Shown here piece after piece: positions 1 through 10,584 of a stretch of DNA of 64,000 bases. The position numbers and the translations under genes were made by a program. Source of the stretch: Sipunculus nudus (taxonomy: Eukaryota; Annelida; Sipuncula; Golfingiida; Sipunculidae); assembly GCA_026874595.1 (NCBI GenBank), contig CM049317.1, forward strand, positions 50,558,401-50,622,400, given 5' to 3'. Positions within the stretch are counted from its first letter, which is position 1; each line of letters starts with the position of its first letter. The notes under the pieces are model-generated. The model worked only from the letters and a program-made list of their open reading frames with translations, ran no database searches and was not told where the DNA came from.

Positions 1-1630
1 ACGGTAGCCCGCGAGTACAATTATGGGAATCCCCCGCGAGTAAAATAGACGTCGGGAGCTCTCCACGCGCGTCTTTGATGATGCATATCGATCCCAGTAC
101 TAACTCCTTATTGTAACTGCATGGTTAAACGTCTTGTGTCTAGCAGGACCGATAGTTCCATTCAGTGAAACTGAAACAGTTGCACTTTCAAATCTAAAAG
201 AGATAGCCCAGTCAGTTAACTGAAGTAACTATGGTTCGGTTCCTACTGCCTCTCTAAATAAATCTGAAGTATCAGCTATCTAAGTTCAAATATCTCTTCA
301 AATGCAAAAGTTATGACATGAAAATAAAAAAAAACTGATAATAGAAAAAAATGTAATCTGCTGAAAAATGGGGGATGCTTTGCTCTTCAAAATCACGTCA
401 AAAATGTGTTTCAGAGGACTTAAAAGGATATGTTAAAAGAATAAAGAATATACTCTGCACATCGCGATTTAAAAAGGGGATCATTTGAATAGTTAAAAGA
501 TAAGTTTCTCTTTAATTATACAAAGCTAAGACATTAAACGAAAGCTTTTATCTTTCGTTTGAAAGTTGGTATTGTTTGTTAAGACCTGAACAGATGTCTT
601 TAGGTAATGAGTACCAAACAGAAGGACCTCGGTATGAAAAGCTATTTTTGTAGAACTCATTTCTCGGTTTCTATATCTATTTTATATCTATTCTTTATCT
701 CGGTTTACATATCTATGCATCAGAATGGATATAAAATATTCACATCTTTTAGAAACTGTAAGCCATTGTAGCTCTTTCAGTATAGTCGCGCTTGGTATAT
801 CGAAATCGTAACAGCTGGTAACTATACGTTCAGCACGATCTTGTAATTTTTAGAGGGGTTTCTGGACGCCTTGAAAAATAAACCTGTCGAGAGTTGGAGG
901 ATGGGACGCGAAAGGACTCAGAAGACAGCAGCAAGGCGAGAATCTATCTGCGTAGAGAGTTTGGTGCAAGCGGACGTTAATCGGCAAATTAAGAGCGGAA
1001 TAATGATTTTTGGAACACGCAAAACCCTCAACTTATACTAGGATGAAAGGTAAAGAGTCTAACTTTAGAAATACTCAAGTATTGTTGTATTTCTTTCAAC
1101 CAAGAAATATTTATGCACAGGAGCAGCTATGGTTTGACATTTTCCTTCATAAAATGATCTGGTAACTATAAGTTAGTACAGTCGACAAGATTATCCAATG
1201 AATGCCTGTAAATTTTTTCTGAGTCACGTTTTGCCAATTCTTTGTCAATTTATGCAACCTAATATTAATTTCATCAGCACTAGGTCTGCATGACTGTCAA
1301 AAGCTGTGACGTGCTTTGTAAACAGTATTTGTTTAAATGGGACATAAATATTTTGGTGCGGCCTGTCAGTCAACTCTGTCTTATGTGTCAGCGTCCAATC
1401 GGGAGTAATCTATAAAAACAGACTGGAACTGCAAATCCAGATCAGAATATTCGTCGTTGCAATGTATTGACTTTTGAAGTGCCCGGTAATAGTTTTTATG
1501 TGGAGTTAATAGCCTACATTTTATTAATGCCGACTTATAAAACTCTTTAGCTAAGTATTTACATCACTTTGGTTTTGGACAACGTGCCAGGGCGGTCGCA
1601 AACTCTTCCAGTCATTTTTTTTGTTTAATT
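1..1630. other. Gene-free stretch with a short duplicated segment
   Basis: No convincing coding exon is seen. Around 195-240 there is a segment with the words GTTAACTGAAGTAACTATGG that recurs, slightly changed, near 5448-5475. Together with the 1880-2120 / 5680-5930 pair this shows that parts of this end are two copies of one older repeat or segmental duplication. The rest is AT-rich and not recognised. Confidence 0.4.
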
Positions 1631-1639
1631 TATTTATAT

Positions 1640-1850
1640 CGCCCAGGCCCAGTGTTTACCGCACCTGCCGGTCCTGGGTGTGTAACTCCCAGTTGCTGGG
1701 CCATAACACCGAGGAACCTCCCATTCGTCTGCGAGAGATAAACCGACCGTAACTCACCGTCCCTCGGCTGAGATTTGAACACACGACCTCCCGGCTTTGA
1801 GCCACAGAAACCGGTGCACGGGTAACATTTATAGAGTCTTTGTTTTTTTA
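1640..1850 (-). mobile_element. tRNA-derived SINE copy
   Basis: Read on the minus strand, the head carries an A-box-like stretch (TTCTGTGGCTCAAAG, about 1796-1811) and a B-box-like stretch (GTTCAAATCTC, about 1769-1780). These are the internal RNA polymerase III promoter of tRNA-derived SINEs. A GC-richer body follows towards 1640, with the words GGTCCTGGGT and CCGAGGAACC on the plus strand. The same body recurs near 25436-25502. The 82-codon open frame here has no protein signature and is incidental. Confidence 0.6.
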
Positions 1851-1879
1851 GCGACCAAAGTGATTTGAGATTTCTCATA

Positions 1880-2120
1880 CATGTATTTACATAACAAGTG
1901 GATATCTAGGCTATAAAAGTGCTTGGAAGGTATGTACAGACTTGTATCAGACCCCAGACAGCTGGAGAAGTCAAAGTAATTACACCTCCGCCATGTGGTG
2001 AGGTGCTATAGTTTCGCATTTTACTACATTAGGCCAATATTGGTCATTTATTTCCTTTGTCTCTGAGTAACTTCATTCAAAGCGTTCTGAGGAGATTTTG
2101 ATTAAACAACACTATAATCT
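1880..2120 (+). repeat. Copy 1 of a ~240-bp dispersed repeat
   Basis: This block aligns by eye with 5680-5930. Shared words in the same order are ATAAAAGTG, TTGGAA, GTATCAGAC / GTTATCAGACTC, GACAGCTGGAG, AATTACACC, GCCAT(G/C)TGGT, TTTCGCAT, GTAACTTCA and AGAGATTT-like. Divergence is substantial, so the duplication is old. No coding potential is seen. Confidence 0.55.
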
Positions 2121-2176
2121 TTGTCTCAGGTATTCTCACCCCGCTTATTGATGATGAGGCGGTGTTTGTTTTGCAG

Positions 2177-2249
2177 CTCACCTGGGGAACCCGCCTAATT
2201 AAGCGTGATGGGAGGAGTCATATGTTCTCCTTGACCTATCTCGTCCCTG
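2177..2249 (+). other. Candidate orphan exon
   Basis: A 73-nt open stretch is preceded by a good acceptor (TGTTTTGCAG) and followed by a consensus donor (CTG|GTAAGT). It is open in the frame reading LTWGTRLIKRDGRSH and onward to VPG. No family is recognised and no partner exons were found. It could be a 5' UTR exon, an exon of a gene to the left, or chance. Confidence 0.25.
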
Positions 2250-3517
2250 GTAAGTACGTTTGTTTGCCATTACAGATCAGCTATATACATTGTCGGGCGG
2301 CGGCAAGTATGAAAATAAAAAAAATTCAGTTCATTGGGAGATCAGACCAGTGATCAGACCAGTTTTATAATAAGACCTCGCCTAACGACTACCTCTTAAT
2401 AACGACCACTTTTTCACGGTCCCTTTGGTGGTCGTAATTTCACTTTTTAATATATATATACATATATATCAGTACATCACAGGAGGTGGAAGAGGGATCT
2501 AACTTGAGTCGTGATACAAGCCATACTAGGGAATATACCGCAAAGGTAACACATCGCGTTGCACTGATAAACAGCCGGTGATCTTGATATTAGGCTACGA
2601 ATGATGAATAACACAAGAGAATACATGTGAGCTGACAAACCAAACTGAAAATCCGTCTCTATGGTACAGAGCCATTTCATTTATCGCGCACAATTAGTGT
2701 GTCATCCAGTAATCTGTGCGAGCCATTCTTATATTCATGGGGTCAGAAAATCAATAAACATGTAGAGGGCTCTTCTAATATGATAACAAGGGATGAAAGA
2801 TGCATAATTAATTACATTAACATTATAAAACTGAACAAATGGAGCTCTTTTACAAGCATTTATCCTTCATGAATTCTAATAGAATTTTTTTAAGGTATGA
2901 AGTTCAACACTGGGGAATAGGGGGTGAGGAGATCATAGATACCAGGGAACCCCAGTACAGCTGATCCCAAAAGAGTGTAAGGAATGTCACCTCGTGTCAA
3001 TATCAATGCTCTGCAACTAGGTAAACACACACAAACAAACCACAGACAATTATTGGCAGATGGTAGGCCTAGACTCGCTTTTATTTACTCGATATCAGTC
3101 TTGCGAGTGAAGTAATTCATAGGTTATTTACACGTGGAAAGCCGACACTCAAAGAAGGGTGTACTTGGTATTTTGAACCAGATAAACCAACCAAGAAAAT
3201 GGCTTCTGATGTTTGATATCAATATAAGTGACAATAGGGTGAACTCGTAATGTGATTGCAGCTGAAACAAGCCTGGCTGAACACTCACATCGGCTAAGCT
3301 CTGATCTGTATATTTTGCCGTAACCATGACTTTAGTTTATTTTACATCACCAGCTGGTCGTGTTCTGTGTGACACCGATTATCAGCCTCTTCGATCGTGG
3401 CCTGCATTTCTTCAGACCACTGTGTTCGCACAGTAACCGGCAAATAAGTACAGAGTGAACGGAGATTTCTCCAGGTATAAAGGTTTTAAGGTAAGTTCAT
3501 TCTCTGAAATTGCAAAT

Positions 3518-4034
3518 CAGTCCAGACTTGGATTTGAGTCCACTTTTCAAAGGACTCAGATTCGCACTTGGACTCTAAGGGTCTGGACTTTTACTCGGAC
3601 TCGGAGGCAAGGACACTCATCAATCAGATGGAGTCCATCTGGAGTCCATAAGAAAAAAATTATTTCACATACAGTAACTATAAAGACATATACATGCAAG
3701 AACTACCAACAGTATATTAGATATCCGAAATTATAATAAGACTATATTTACCTAACTTTAATTCCGACAGGGAGCAAAAGGTAATTTAACATTCCAGTAA
3801 GGAACATGTGTAAAGTAACTAAATAATTACACATGTTAATCTAAAATATCCATAAAAACAATTCTGATAAAGGAAATGTGTACTGGACTCGAACTAAGAC
3901 TAGTACTCGGCTTCCAAGTGACTCGGACTCGAAGAAGGTAGACTTGGACTCGAAACCTCAAACACTCGGACTCGAGTGGCTAAGATTCAGACTTGCTCTC
4001 GGACTCGGATGTCGTGGACTCGGCTATATCACTG
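3518..4034. mobile_element. hAT-like MITE rich in GGACTCG motifs
   Basis: The element starts CAGTCCAGACTTGG and ends TATATCACTG, so both ends begin CAGT when read inwards, as in hAT elements. It is flanked by near-identical 8-bp direct repeats (TTGCAAAT at 3510-3517, CTGCAAAT at 4035-4042). Both subterminal regions carry many ACTCGGACTCG-type words in mixed orientation. It has no transposase. The hAT assignment rests on 8-bp duplication size and terminal bases only. Confidence 0.55.
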
Positions 4035-4204
4035 CTGCAAATGCTTTAAGTTCGCCCGCGAAAATGTAATTAAATTATACTCTGAAGAGCGTATACTGGC
4101 AATAAGGTAACATAATATTGCTGGTTATATTTATCGGTACAAAAGTAAACTGGGTCTCCCGTATCCCTTGCCTAAGTGGCCTATACCTCTCCACAAAGTT
4201 TCAC

Positions 4205-4640
4205 AGTAATCACCGGCTATTGTGGTTTAGGGGTAGAGAACAGGACTCAAAGACTGGAGGTCATGATTTCAAATCTGAGCGGAGAAGCGTTGGGATTTTC
4301 ACGGTCGGGCTCCACATGTAGGGTGTAGAGAACAGAACTCAAAGACTGGAGGTCATGAGTTTAAATCTGAGCGAATGAGCGTTGAGATTTTCACGGTCGG
4401 GCTCCACATATAGGGTGTAGAGAACAGGACTCAAAGACTGGAGGTCATGAGTTTAAATCTGAGCGGAGGAGCGTTGAGATTTTCACGGTCGGGCTCCACA
4501 TAAAGGGTGTAGAGAACAGGACTCAAAGACTGGAGGTCATGAGTTGAAATCTGAGCGGAGGAGCGTTGAGATTTTCACGTTCGGGCTCCACATATAGGGT
4601 GTAGAGAACAGGACTCAAAGACTGGAGGTCATGAGTTTAA

Positions 4641-4645
<5 letters not shown>
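4205..4645 (+). repeat. 92-bp tandem repeat derived from a SINE head
   Basis: The first unit begins in tRNA-like sequence (TGTGGTTTAGGGGTAGAG as A box, GGTCATGATTTCAAATCTG as B box). The motif GTAGAGAACAG then recurs at 4233, 4325, 4417, 4509 and 4601, an exact 92-bp period with few changes between units. The array ends abruptly in an (AT)/(GT) microsatellite at about 4640-4675. Confidence 0.8.
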
Positions 4646-4672
<27 letters not shown>

Positions 4673-5097
4673 AATTATATAAATGTATAATTATATATGT
4701 GTGTATTTTTATATATAAAAGATCATATATTACTGAACATCATTACATAGCGTTAGTTACTATGTACATAATTATTATGTACAGGGAGTAAGCCATGCAT
4801 ACTTCACATAACCTCTACAGAAAAGTCAGGTGAATAGCGTGGCTTTAAATGTGTCACCGCATGTGTAGCTTTCTGTGCTTGACCTGGATATACATGTATA
4901 TTGTATATTCGATTGAAAAAATTATCCTACCACTCTGAGTCATCCTCCACCCTTTAAGATAAATTGACGCCACTGTTTATATAGACGTAAAGGAGAATAC
5001 GACGGCCTTGGACGAGTCACGACAAACCATCTCTCATGTCCACGCCCGTAGACGTGGTTCATGATCAGTAGATATTACACAAAAACCAGGACCATAT

Positions 5098-5275
5098 AAC
5101 CGGCTTTCTGTGGCTCAGGGGTAGAACACTGAACTCAAAGCCGGGAGTTCGAATCTCAGGCGAGGCGGTGCCCGAAAAAAAATTGTCCAAACTTTGATTA
5201 CCCTCCCATGAGTGTGACTCACCTCGTCCCCCACCCTCGAAGATAAATTGACGCCAACGGGTTTTCTTCCTTACA
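5098..5275 (+). mobile_element. tRNA-derived SINE copy
   Basis: The head has a clear A box (TGGCTCAGGGGTAGAACACT) and B box (GAGTTCGAATCTC, about 5145-5157), followed by a tail with CACCCTCGAAGATAAATTG. A detached tail fragment of the same family (CACCCTTTAAGATAAATTG) lies at about 4948-4968. It lacks the 3' acceptor stem and flanks of a functional tRNA gene, so it is read as a SINE. Confidence 0.7.
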
Positions 5276-5679
5276 GTTTGTGTCACTACCATATTTATTG
5301 TCAGGCAACCGTAAGTGTTCACGTAACAGTGGTATCACACGGCAATGCAGACAGTTACATGTGTTGCTTCTGGAAGGATTTTCCCGTCCATTCAATGATA
5401 TTGAAATAAAAGTGCAGTTTTTTTTATTAAAAATAACCCCCAGTCAATTAACTGAAGTAACTGTGGCTCGGTCCGTAGAGATTTCATACTTCACAAGTAT
5501 CCGTTTTCTACGTTTACAAATCAATATAAAACAAAACAAATTTTTATAACCTCGTTAAAATTCTGCGAATGGGAAAAATAAATATGGGGAAAATGTTGCA
5601 GATTTGCATCTCATTGCTCAAGTGTTGATATGTTATATATATTATATATAAGATGGCGACCAAATTAATTTAAAGATTC

Positions 5680-5930
5680 TCTTTAAATATCACAACTGGA
5701 TAGCTAGACCATAAAAGTGTTTGGAATGTGTGTTCAGGGTTGTTATCAGACTCAAGACAGCTGGAGTATAGTTCACTTAATTACACCTTCGCCATCTGGT
5801 AAGGTAATAATTTTCGCATAATATTATATTGATGCTGTACGGGGTTCTATGTTTCATTTGTTTGTAACTTCACGCAAAACGTTATGAAGAGATTTAGATG
5901 AATCACAATAATATATTTTTGTTTCAAAGG
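5680..5930 (+). repeat. Copy 2 of the ~240-bp dispersed repeat
   Basis: This is the partner of 1880-2120. The (TA)-rich tract just before it and the SINE upstream suggest that it belongs to a larger decayed element. Nothing in it looks coding. Confidence 0.5.
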
Positions 5931-6409
5931 ATTATTCCTTATTTGTAGCTGATGGTGATTCCTTTGTTCCCGGGTTTGGGTAGCGGCAGCCGGCCCCAAA
6001 CGTCAATTTTTAATGAACTGAAAACGTTGAGGTGGCAGCACAAGCTATAGGGTTCCAATTAATTCTAGTATAATTAGATGTGCACGCCATTTCTAAAGTA
6101 TGTATCTCGACCCGTCATGACGGAAACTGCATGTTAGAGCCGAAACTGCTTCCAACTTCAGTTCTCGCAGCCAGGGTAACTACGACACATATTAGTAACA
6201 TTTATTTTTATTATTTAGCAAATAAAACACGACCATATAAGCCTCTAATATCAAATACTACAACACAGCACAAATTTTGATCTGACCCTGTAAAATTGGT
6301 TTTCTTCTATGACTTGTACCATGGCTCGCAGGACCTAACCGTTTTTTTTTTAAAAAACCCTGAATGTCATGGTGTCATGGCCATGGTGTTGGTATATATT
6401 TCATGTTTG

Positions 6410-6610
6410 GGACAAAATAAGGTATTATGTTTGCAGTATAGGTTAATTCTAAACCAGGTTTAGATATATGATATTTCACAGTAAACTCATAAATTGAACC
6501 AGTCTATAATTCTAATTAATAATATATTTCATTTAAAAAAGTTAGGGGGGTATATACCCCTAATTCCCCCCCCCCCGTATTGACGCCCCTGATTGGGGGG
6601 GGGGGGGGGG
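6410..6610. repeat. Dispersed repeat ending in TATATACCCC and poly(C)/poly(G)
   Basis: It matches 21370-21630: shared words include AAATAAGG, ATTATGTTT, CAGTATA, TTAAT, CTAAACCAGGTT and TATATACCCC. Both copies end in long C or G homopolymer tracts. A short related stretch (GGTATATACCCTCC) is at about 27050. The family is unknown. Confidence 0.55.
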
Positions 6611-7153
6611 AGGGGGAGCGGGGTATTGATGTATGCTGCGACTTCACGTCTGGTTCTAAGTAGGAAATCAATCAGGGGGTAAAGGATTTAGAGGGAGGAG
6701 CAGGGGGCGCGCCCACTCAGTCTCGGAATGAAGGTCTGGCAAATTGAATAAATGCAGCAGCAGTCACATAGTTTTCTCCCTTACCTTAACATGTGGGAGT
6801 TAAAATATAGACACACCCTCCACGCTAGTTGAACAAGCTACACAATGATAACAAGCTGTGCATGATAATACACTGATGTATAGTCCCAAACAGACGGCAT
6901 GCAAGTTCAGATTTAGACTAATGAATAACCATTGTGAATACATATTTTTGGATTGCGGCAAACAAACGTTAACGCATTAAGCAACATATTTTGGAAAGTT
7001 GCCATGGTGTTCGTATCTTTTAGACATCAGAGAATATGGTGTCATTAACCTTTAAACGATGCAGAAACTGAACAGTAGCTTGTATACATTGACCAATAAG
7101 AGTCGATGATAAAAACAGCAAGTATCCTACCGCACATAGATCATCAGAACAGA

Positions 7154-7161
7154 TCTCTCTC

Positions 7162-7198
<37 letters not shown>
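7154..7198. repeat. (CT)n microsatellite
   Basis: A nearly pure CT dinucleotide tract. It explains the Arg/Glu-rich open frame on the other strand, which is not a gene. Confidence 0.95.
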
Positions 7199-7200
<2 letters not shown>

Positions 7201-7835
7201 GCGCCATTTTCCGTTCTGGCCAATGTTAAGATGTGCCAGACCCATTTGCGAATCCCCAATGTGTGACAAAAAGGTTTCGAAATAGGACAGGCACATATGT
7301 CGATGTTCATATACCGATTTTAATTATATTTATATATTACTATATATATATATAGGATCACTATATTTTATACCAACCATAAAAACCGACAACAAATGAA
7401 AACGTTTTAATTTTTTTTTTAAATCAAGGATAAAGTCAATGTACAAGATATAAAACTATTGCAAGTTACTAACTTTCCACCCATGTGATACAACATGTAA
7501 AAATTTGAACATAAAGTTCAACAACGAAAAAGATCAAATAACACGCTGGTCAAAGTCAAATTTGAGACAGATTTCTAATAAGAAAAGATAGCGACAACCA
7601 AGTTGTTTAAAACCTTGCCATACACGTTGCACCCTGTGATATTATATGAATATATACAAATTGCATTTGTGCGTATACGTGGTATTGGGGCCGTAGCACG
7701 TGGCTGTCATAACAACTACATATTAATTATGTGCACATGGTGAGAGAGGGTTCGCGATGTTTGTCAGTAAGTACCATCTTTAAGAATATTGGGTGCAAGG
7801 AGAATACAAGTAAGTCATAATCTTCGTTGGCTGAT

Positions 7836-7970
7836 TTAAGGACAGAAAAAAAATCTGTGAAATGTTATCTCGAGATCTTGAGATATTATGTCGAAATATC
7901 GAGATATTATGTCGAGAACTCGAGATGTTACAACACGAGATCTCAACATATTTTTTGTCTGTGTTATAAA
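7836..7970. repeat. Small element of TCGAGATATT motifs
   Basis: About 90 bp is made almost entirely of CTCGAGATCTTGAGATATT / ATGTCGA words. It is flanked by an imperfect inverted pair (GGACAGAAAAAAAATCTG on the left, ATTTTTTGTCTGTG on the right). It resembles a short MITE or foldback. No target duplication could be fixed. Confidence 0.45.
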
Positions 7971-8999
7971 TCAGCTAGCGTAATAATCGAAGGCTTTCAG
8001 TCCACTGCACTAAGAACAGTCCAATGAACTTAAAGAACAGTTAAAACACGAACAGACCATGCATTGTACGTGCAACTCTTGAGATTTTGTGAGTATATTC
8101 ACTGTTAGAGAATCAGGTATGTGAATGAAGCACAGATATATAAGATTGTGCAGACATTTTGTTGGAATTCTTTTTACAAGGAATCCAATCAAAGTGTACG
8201 GATGTGCCGGAATACAGCAAGAAAAAAGTGAACGGCTACGGTAGGAGTTTCCTGGCAGACAAATTATACATAAGAATTTCCGATACATGGACAATGGTGA
8301 TGCAAAAAGATTGATTACTTGGGATCTGGCGATGAACAGGGTGACCTCACAGCTTTCCTGGGAGTCGGGATTACCTCATCTAAGATGATTAATATCTCGA
8401 GTCACATGTTGTTTTTTTTTGTCATTTACTGACAGTGCCAGTAGGTCAATCTCAGGTTTAATGTCAGGTCAAACATGCTTAAATCCGTTACGGGCAGCGG
8501 GGTTTATTCCTATTCGTAATAGACTTTAACCTAAATAGCCAGAATTAATAGGGCTTACTTTAACCCTGGGCTAGGGTGCAGACGTGAAAGATAAAGGCAC
8601 TGAGCTAGGGTATGTGGTCAAAGAACTGCTACTCAGCGGGTGCTGCCACGCGGAAAGGCCAACGTTTATAGAAATAACCCGTTTACCCGACATCGCTAAT
8701 GTTACTCAAGCATGGTGACAGCCAGACCCGAAGGTCGAAACCGTGAATTACAAGAATTACAAGTTAGTAAGTGCCTAAACATAGAAGACAGATTGCAAGA
8801 ATGAAATCACTAATTTAAATATTTTACCGTCCATGACCGCGTCGCAATTGAATGGGTATGAAATCGTTAACACTTCCGCAAAGAAATCAGCATTTATCCC
8901 TGTAAAGGAAAGAATTCAGTTCAAAGAAAAGTCACGTGACACGTAATTCTGACTGAATAGTTTAAGTTCAGTAGTCGTCAGGCTGTATCCATTTACTAT

Positions 9000-9385
9000 G
9001 ACTGGCTTCATATTTTAACTTTTTCAGTATTTCGCGAGGGTTTCAGTTTCGCGTTCTCAATATACTTGTAACAGACCTATACACAGTGTATAACAATTAT
9101 TATATGAATTGATTTAATTAAATACTAAGGGTACGAAATCTTGTCAACAAAAAAGTTCGTTAATGGTACACATTAAGAAACATCTGATACAAATCAAAAT
9201 ACATGTATCAATATTTGAACACACACGATTATTTTTTTTTTCGTGTCAATGCCTGCCATTTTCTGTACAAATTTTCCTTCGACGATGGAACCTCTTTCTC
9301 ACGAAGGTTTGCTTTTCGCGATTATTGCACTTTCGCGAATATCGCGAATTTGACACCCTCGCGAAAAAAAAACAAACACAGTATA
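9000..9385. repeat. Dispersed repeat with TTCGCGA motifs, copy 1
   Basis: It aligns with 13770-14150. Both copies share TTCGCGAG at one end, then GTTAATGG, CACA, CATCTGAT-type, TTTGAACACACACGAT, GTCAA, CCTTCGACGATGG, CACGAAGGTTT, TTTTCGCGAT and CGAATATCG at the other. CGCGAA motifs cluster at both ends in opposite orientations, as in a MITE. Confidence 0.6.
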
Positions 9386-9976
9386 TGCACCAGGAAACCC
9401 CTACATGAGGCTAAGATAGTATATTTAAGCCCCCTAGCTCCAGTGGGACGCGGTATTCTTATTTGAATTGATGACTTTATTTCTGTATCCATATTTTGTT
9501 TGCGGGTGCCCCCCCCCCCCCGAGTGCAAAACCATCTATGATTTTATCCTTCTTTTTCTTTCTTCTTTCATTTCTAATTGCGCTAGACTCGAAATATGTT
9601 TGATTTCATTATCTTTAATTTTGACACAATATATGATCACTCCTAGGTCACAGCTTTAAAATGTTATTTATTTTTTACCTTGACCTTAACACTCCATAGC
9701 CGTATCCCAAATTACCCCTTAGTTGCATCCCCCCCCCCCGAGGGATGGGGGGTTGGGGTTGGAGGGGGGTTCATCCAGTGATTGCTTGGAGACTGCAACC
9801 ATGCAGCTGCGAATAGTTGAGCATAGCATAACCGCTGTTTATGGAGCGTAGGTCACAAGGTCTTATTGTGTAAAGCAGAATGGCCAAAGCGACCAATAAC
9901 TAACCGCTCCGAGTCTATTCACTCTAAATTACACCCCTGGCGCGATTTCTCTCTGTATTGATCAAACCCGCACAGA

Positions 9977-9986
9977 TATAAATAAA
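9977..9986 (+). promoter_or_regulatory. Candidate TATA box of the first sulfotransferase gene
   Basis: TATAAATAAA lies 28 bp before an initiator-like TCACTTTT (10003-10010), which would place transcription start near 10005. A downstream GGTCGG at 10031-10036 resembles a DPE at roughly +27. This gives a 5' leader of about 495 nt before the ATG at 10500. The spacing fits a focused core promoter, but no expression evidence is available. Confidence 0.4.
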
Positions 9987-10499
9987 AGCGGCATGCGAGA
10001 GGTCACTTTTAGTCACTCGGTCTATCAGTTGGTCGGAAATAGTTATATCCTCGCTACAGACGAAGACCCTCGAAGCGGCGTTTCTCTACTGTTTTACTAT
10101 ACAGATAAATATACATACGGGGCTTTTAAACTTGTTTTATGAATAACTTAATACGTAAAACCGATTTTCCTGATGAGTGCAGCCATATGTCCAGAGAGAG
10201 AGAGAGAGAAGGGAGAGGGTCCGAAACTACGCATTAGTATATAAACATCTGACATAATTTTTAGAGCACTATATATATATAGTGTGTGTGTGAATTTGTT
10301 TCAGATCTAGCTTGGCATGGATTATTGCACCGGGCGTGTCGTGTCATCTGTATTTGGGAGTAATCAGACAACCGAGTGAAGCAGACGAGAGGTGTCACGT
10401 GATCGGCAAGTGTGTGTGGGCGACCAATAACTGCAGAGAACAGCGGCTTACTAGCTACCAGTCAATTACGCTCCCGTGCTAGATTTCATCACTTGGAAA

Positions 10500-10584
10500 A
10501 TGCGATCCTTGCCGAAACTGAACAACCCTTGGACACTGCTAGGCGTCGTCACTGTCTACGTGGTCCTTCTCAATACAGTATTAA
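10500..10584 (+). CDS. Sulfotransferase 1, exon 1 (signal anchor)
   Basis: It starts at the ATG that opens a hydrophobic stretch after MRSLPKLNNP, and ends at TTAA|GTAAGT, a consensus donor. 85 nt leave phase 1. The short exon is too small to appear as a long open frame. It was found because the catalytic exons need an upstream membrane anchor, and its phase fits exon 2. Confidence 0.75.

Noticed and set aside
5098-5170. Functional tRNA gene
   Set aside because: Box A and box B are present, but a paired acceptor stem and a proper anticodon loop are not evident, and related copies exist with SINE bodies.
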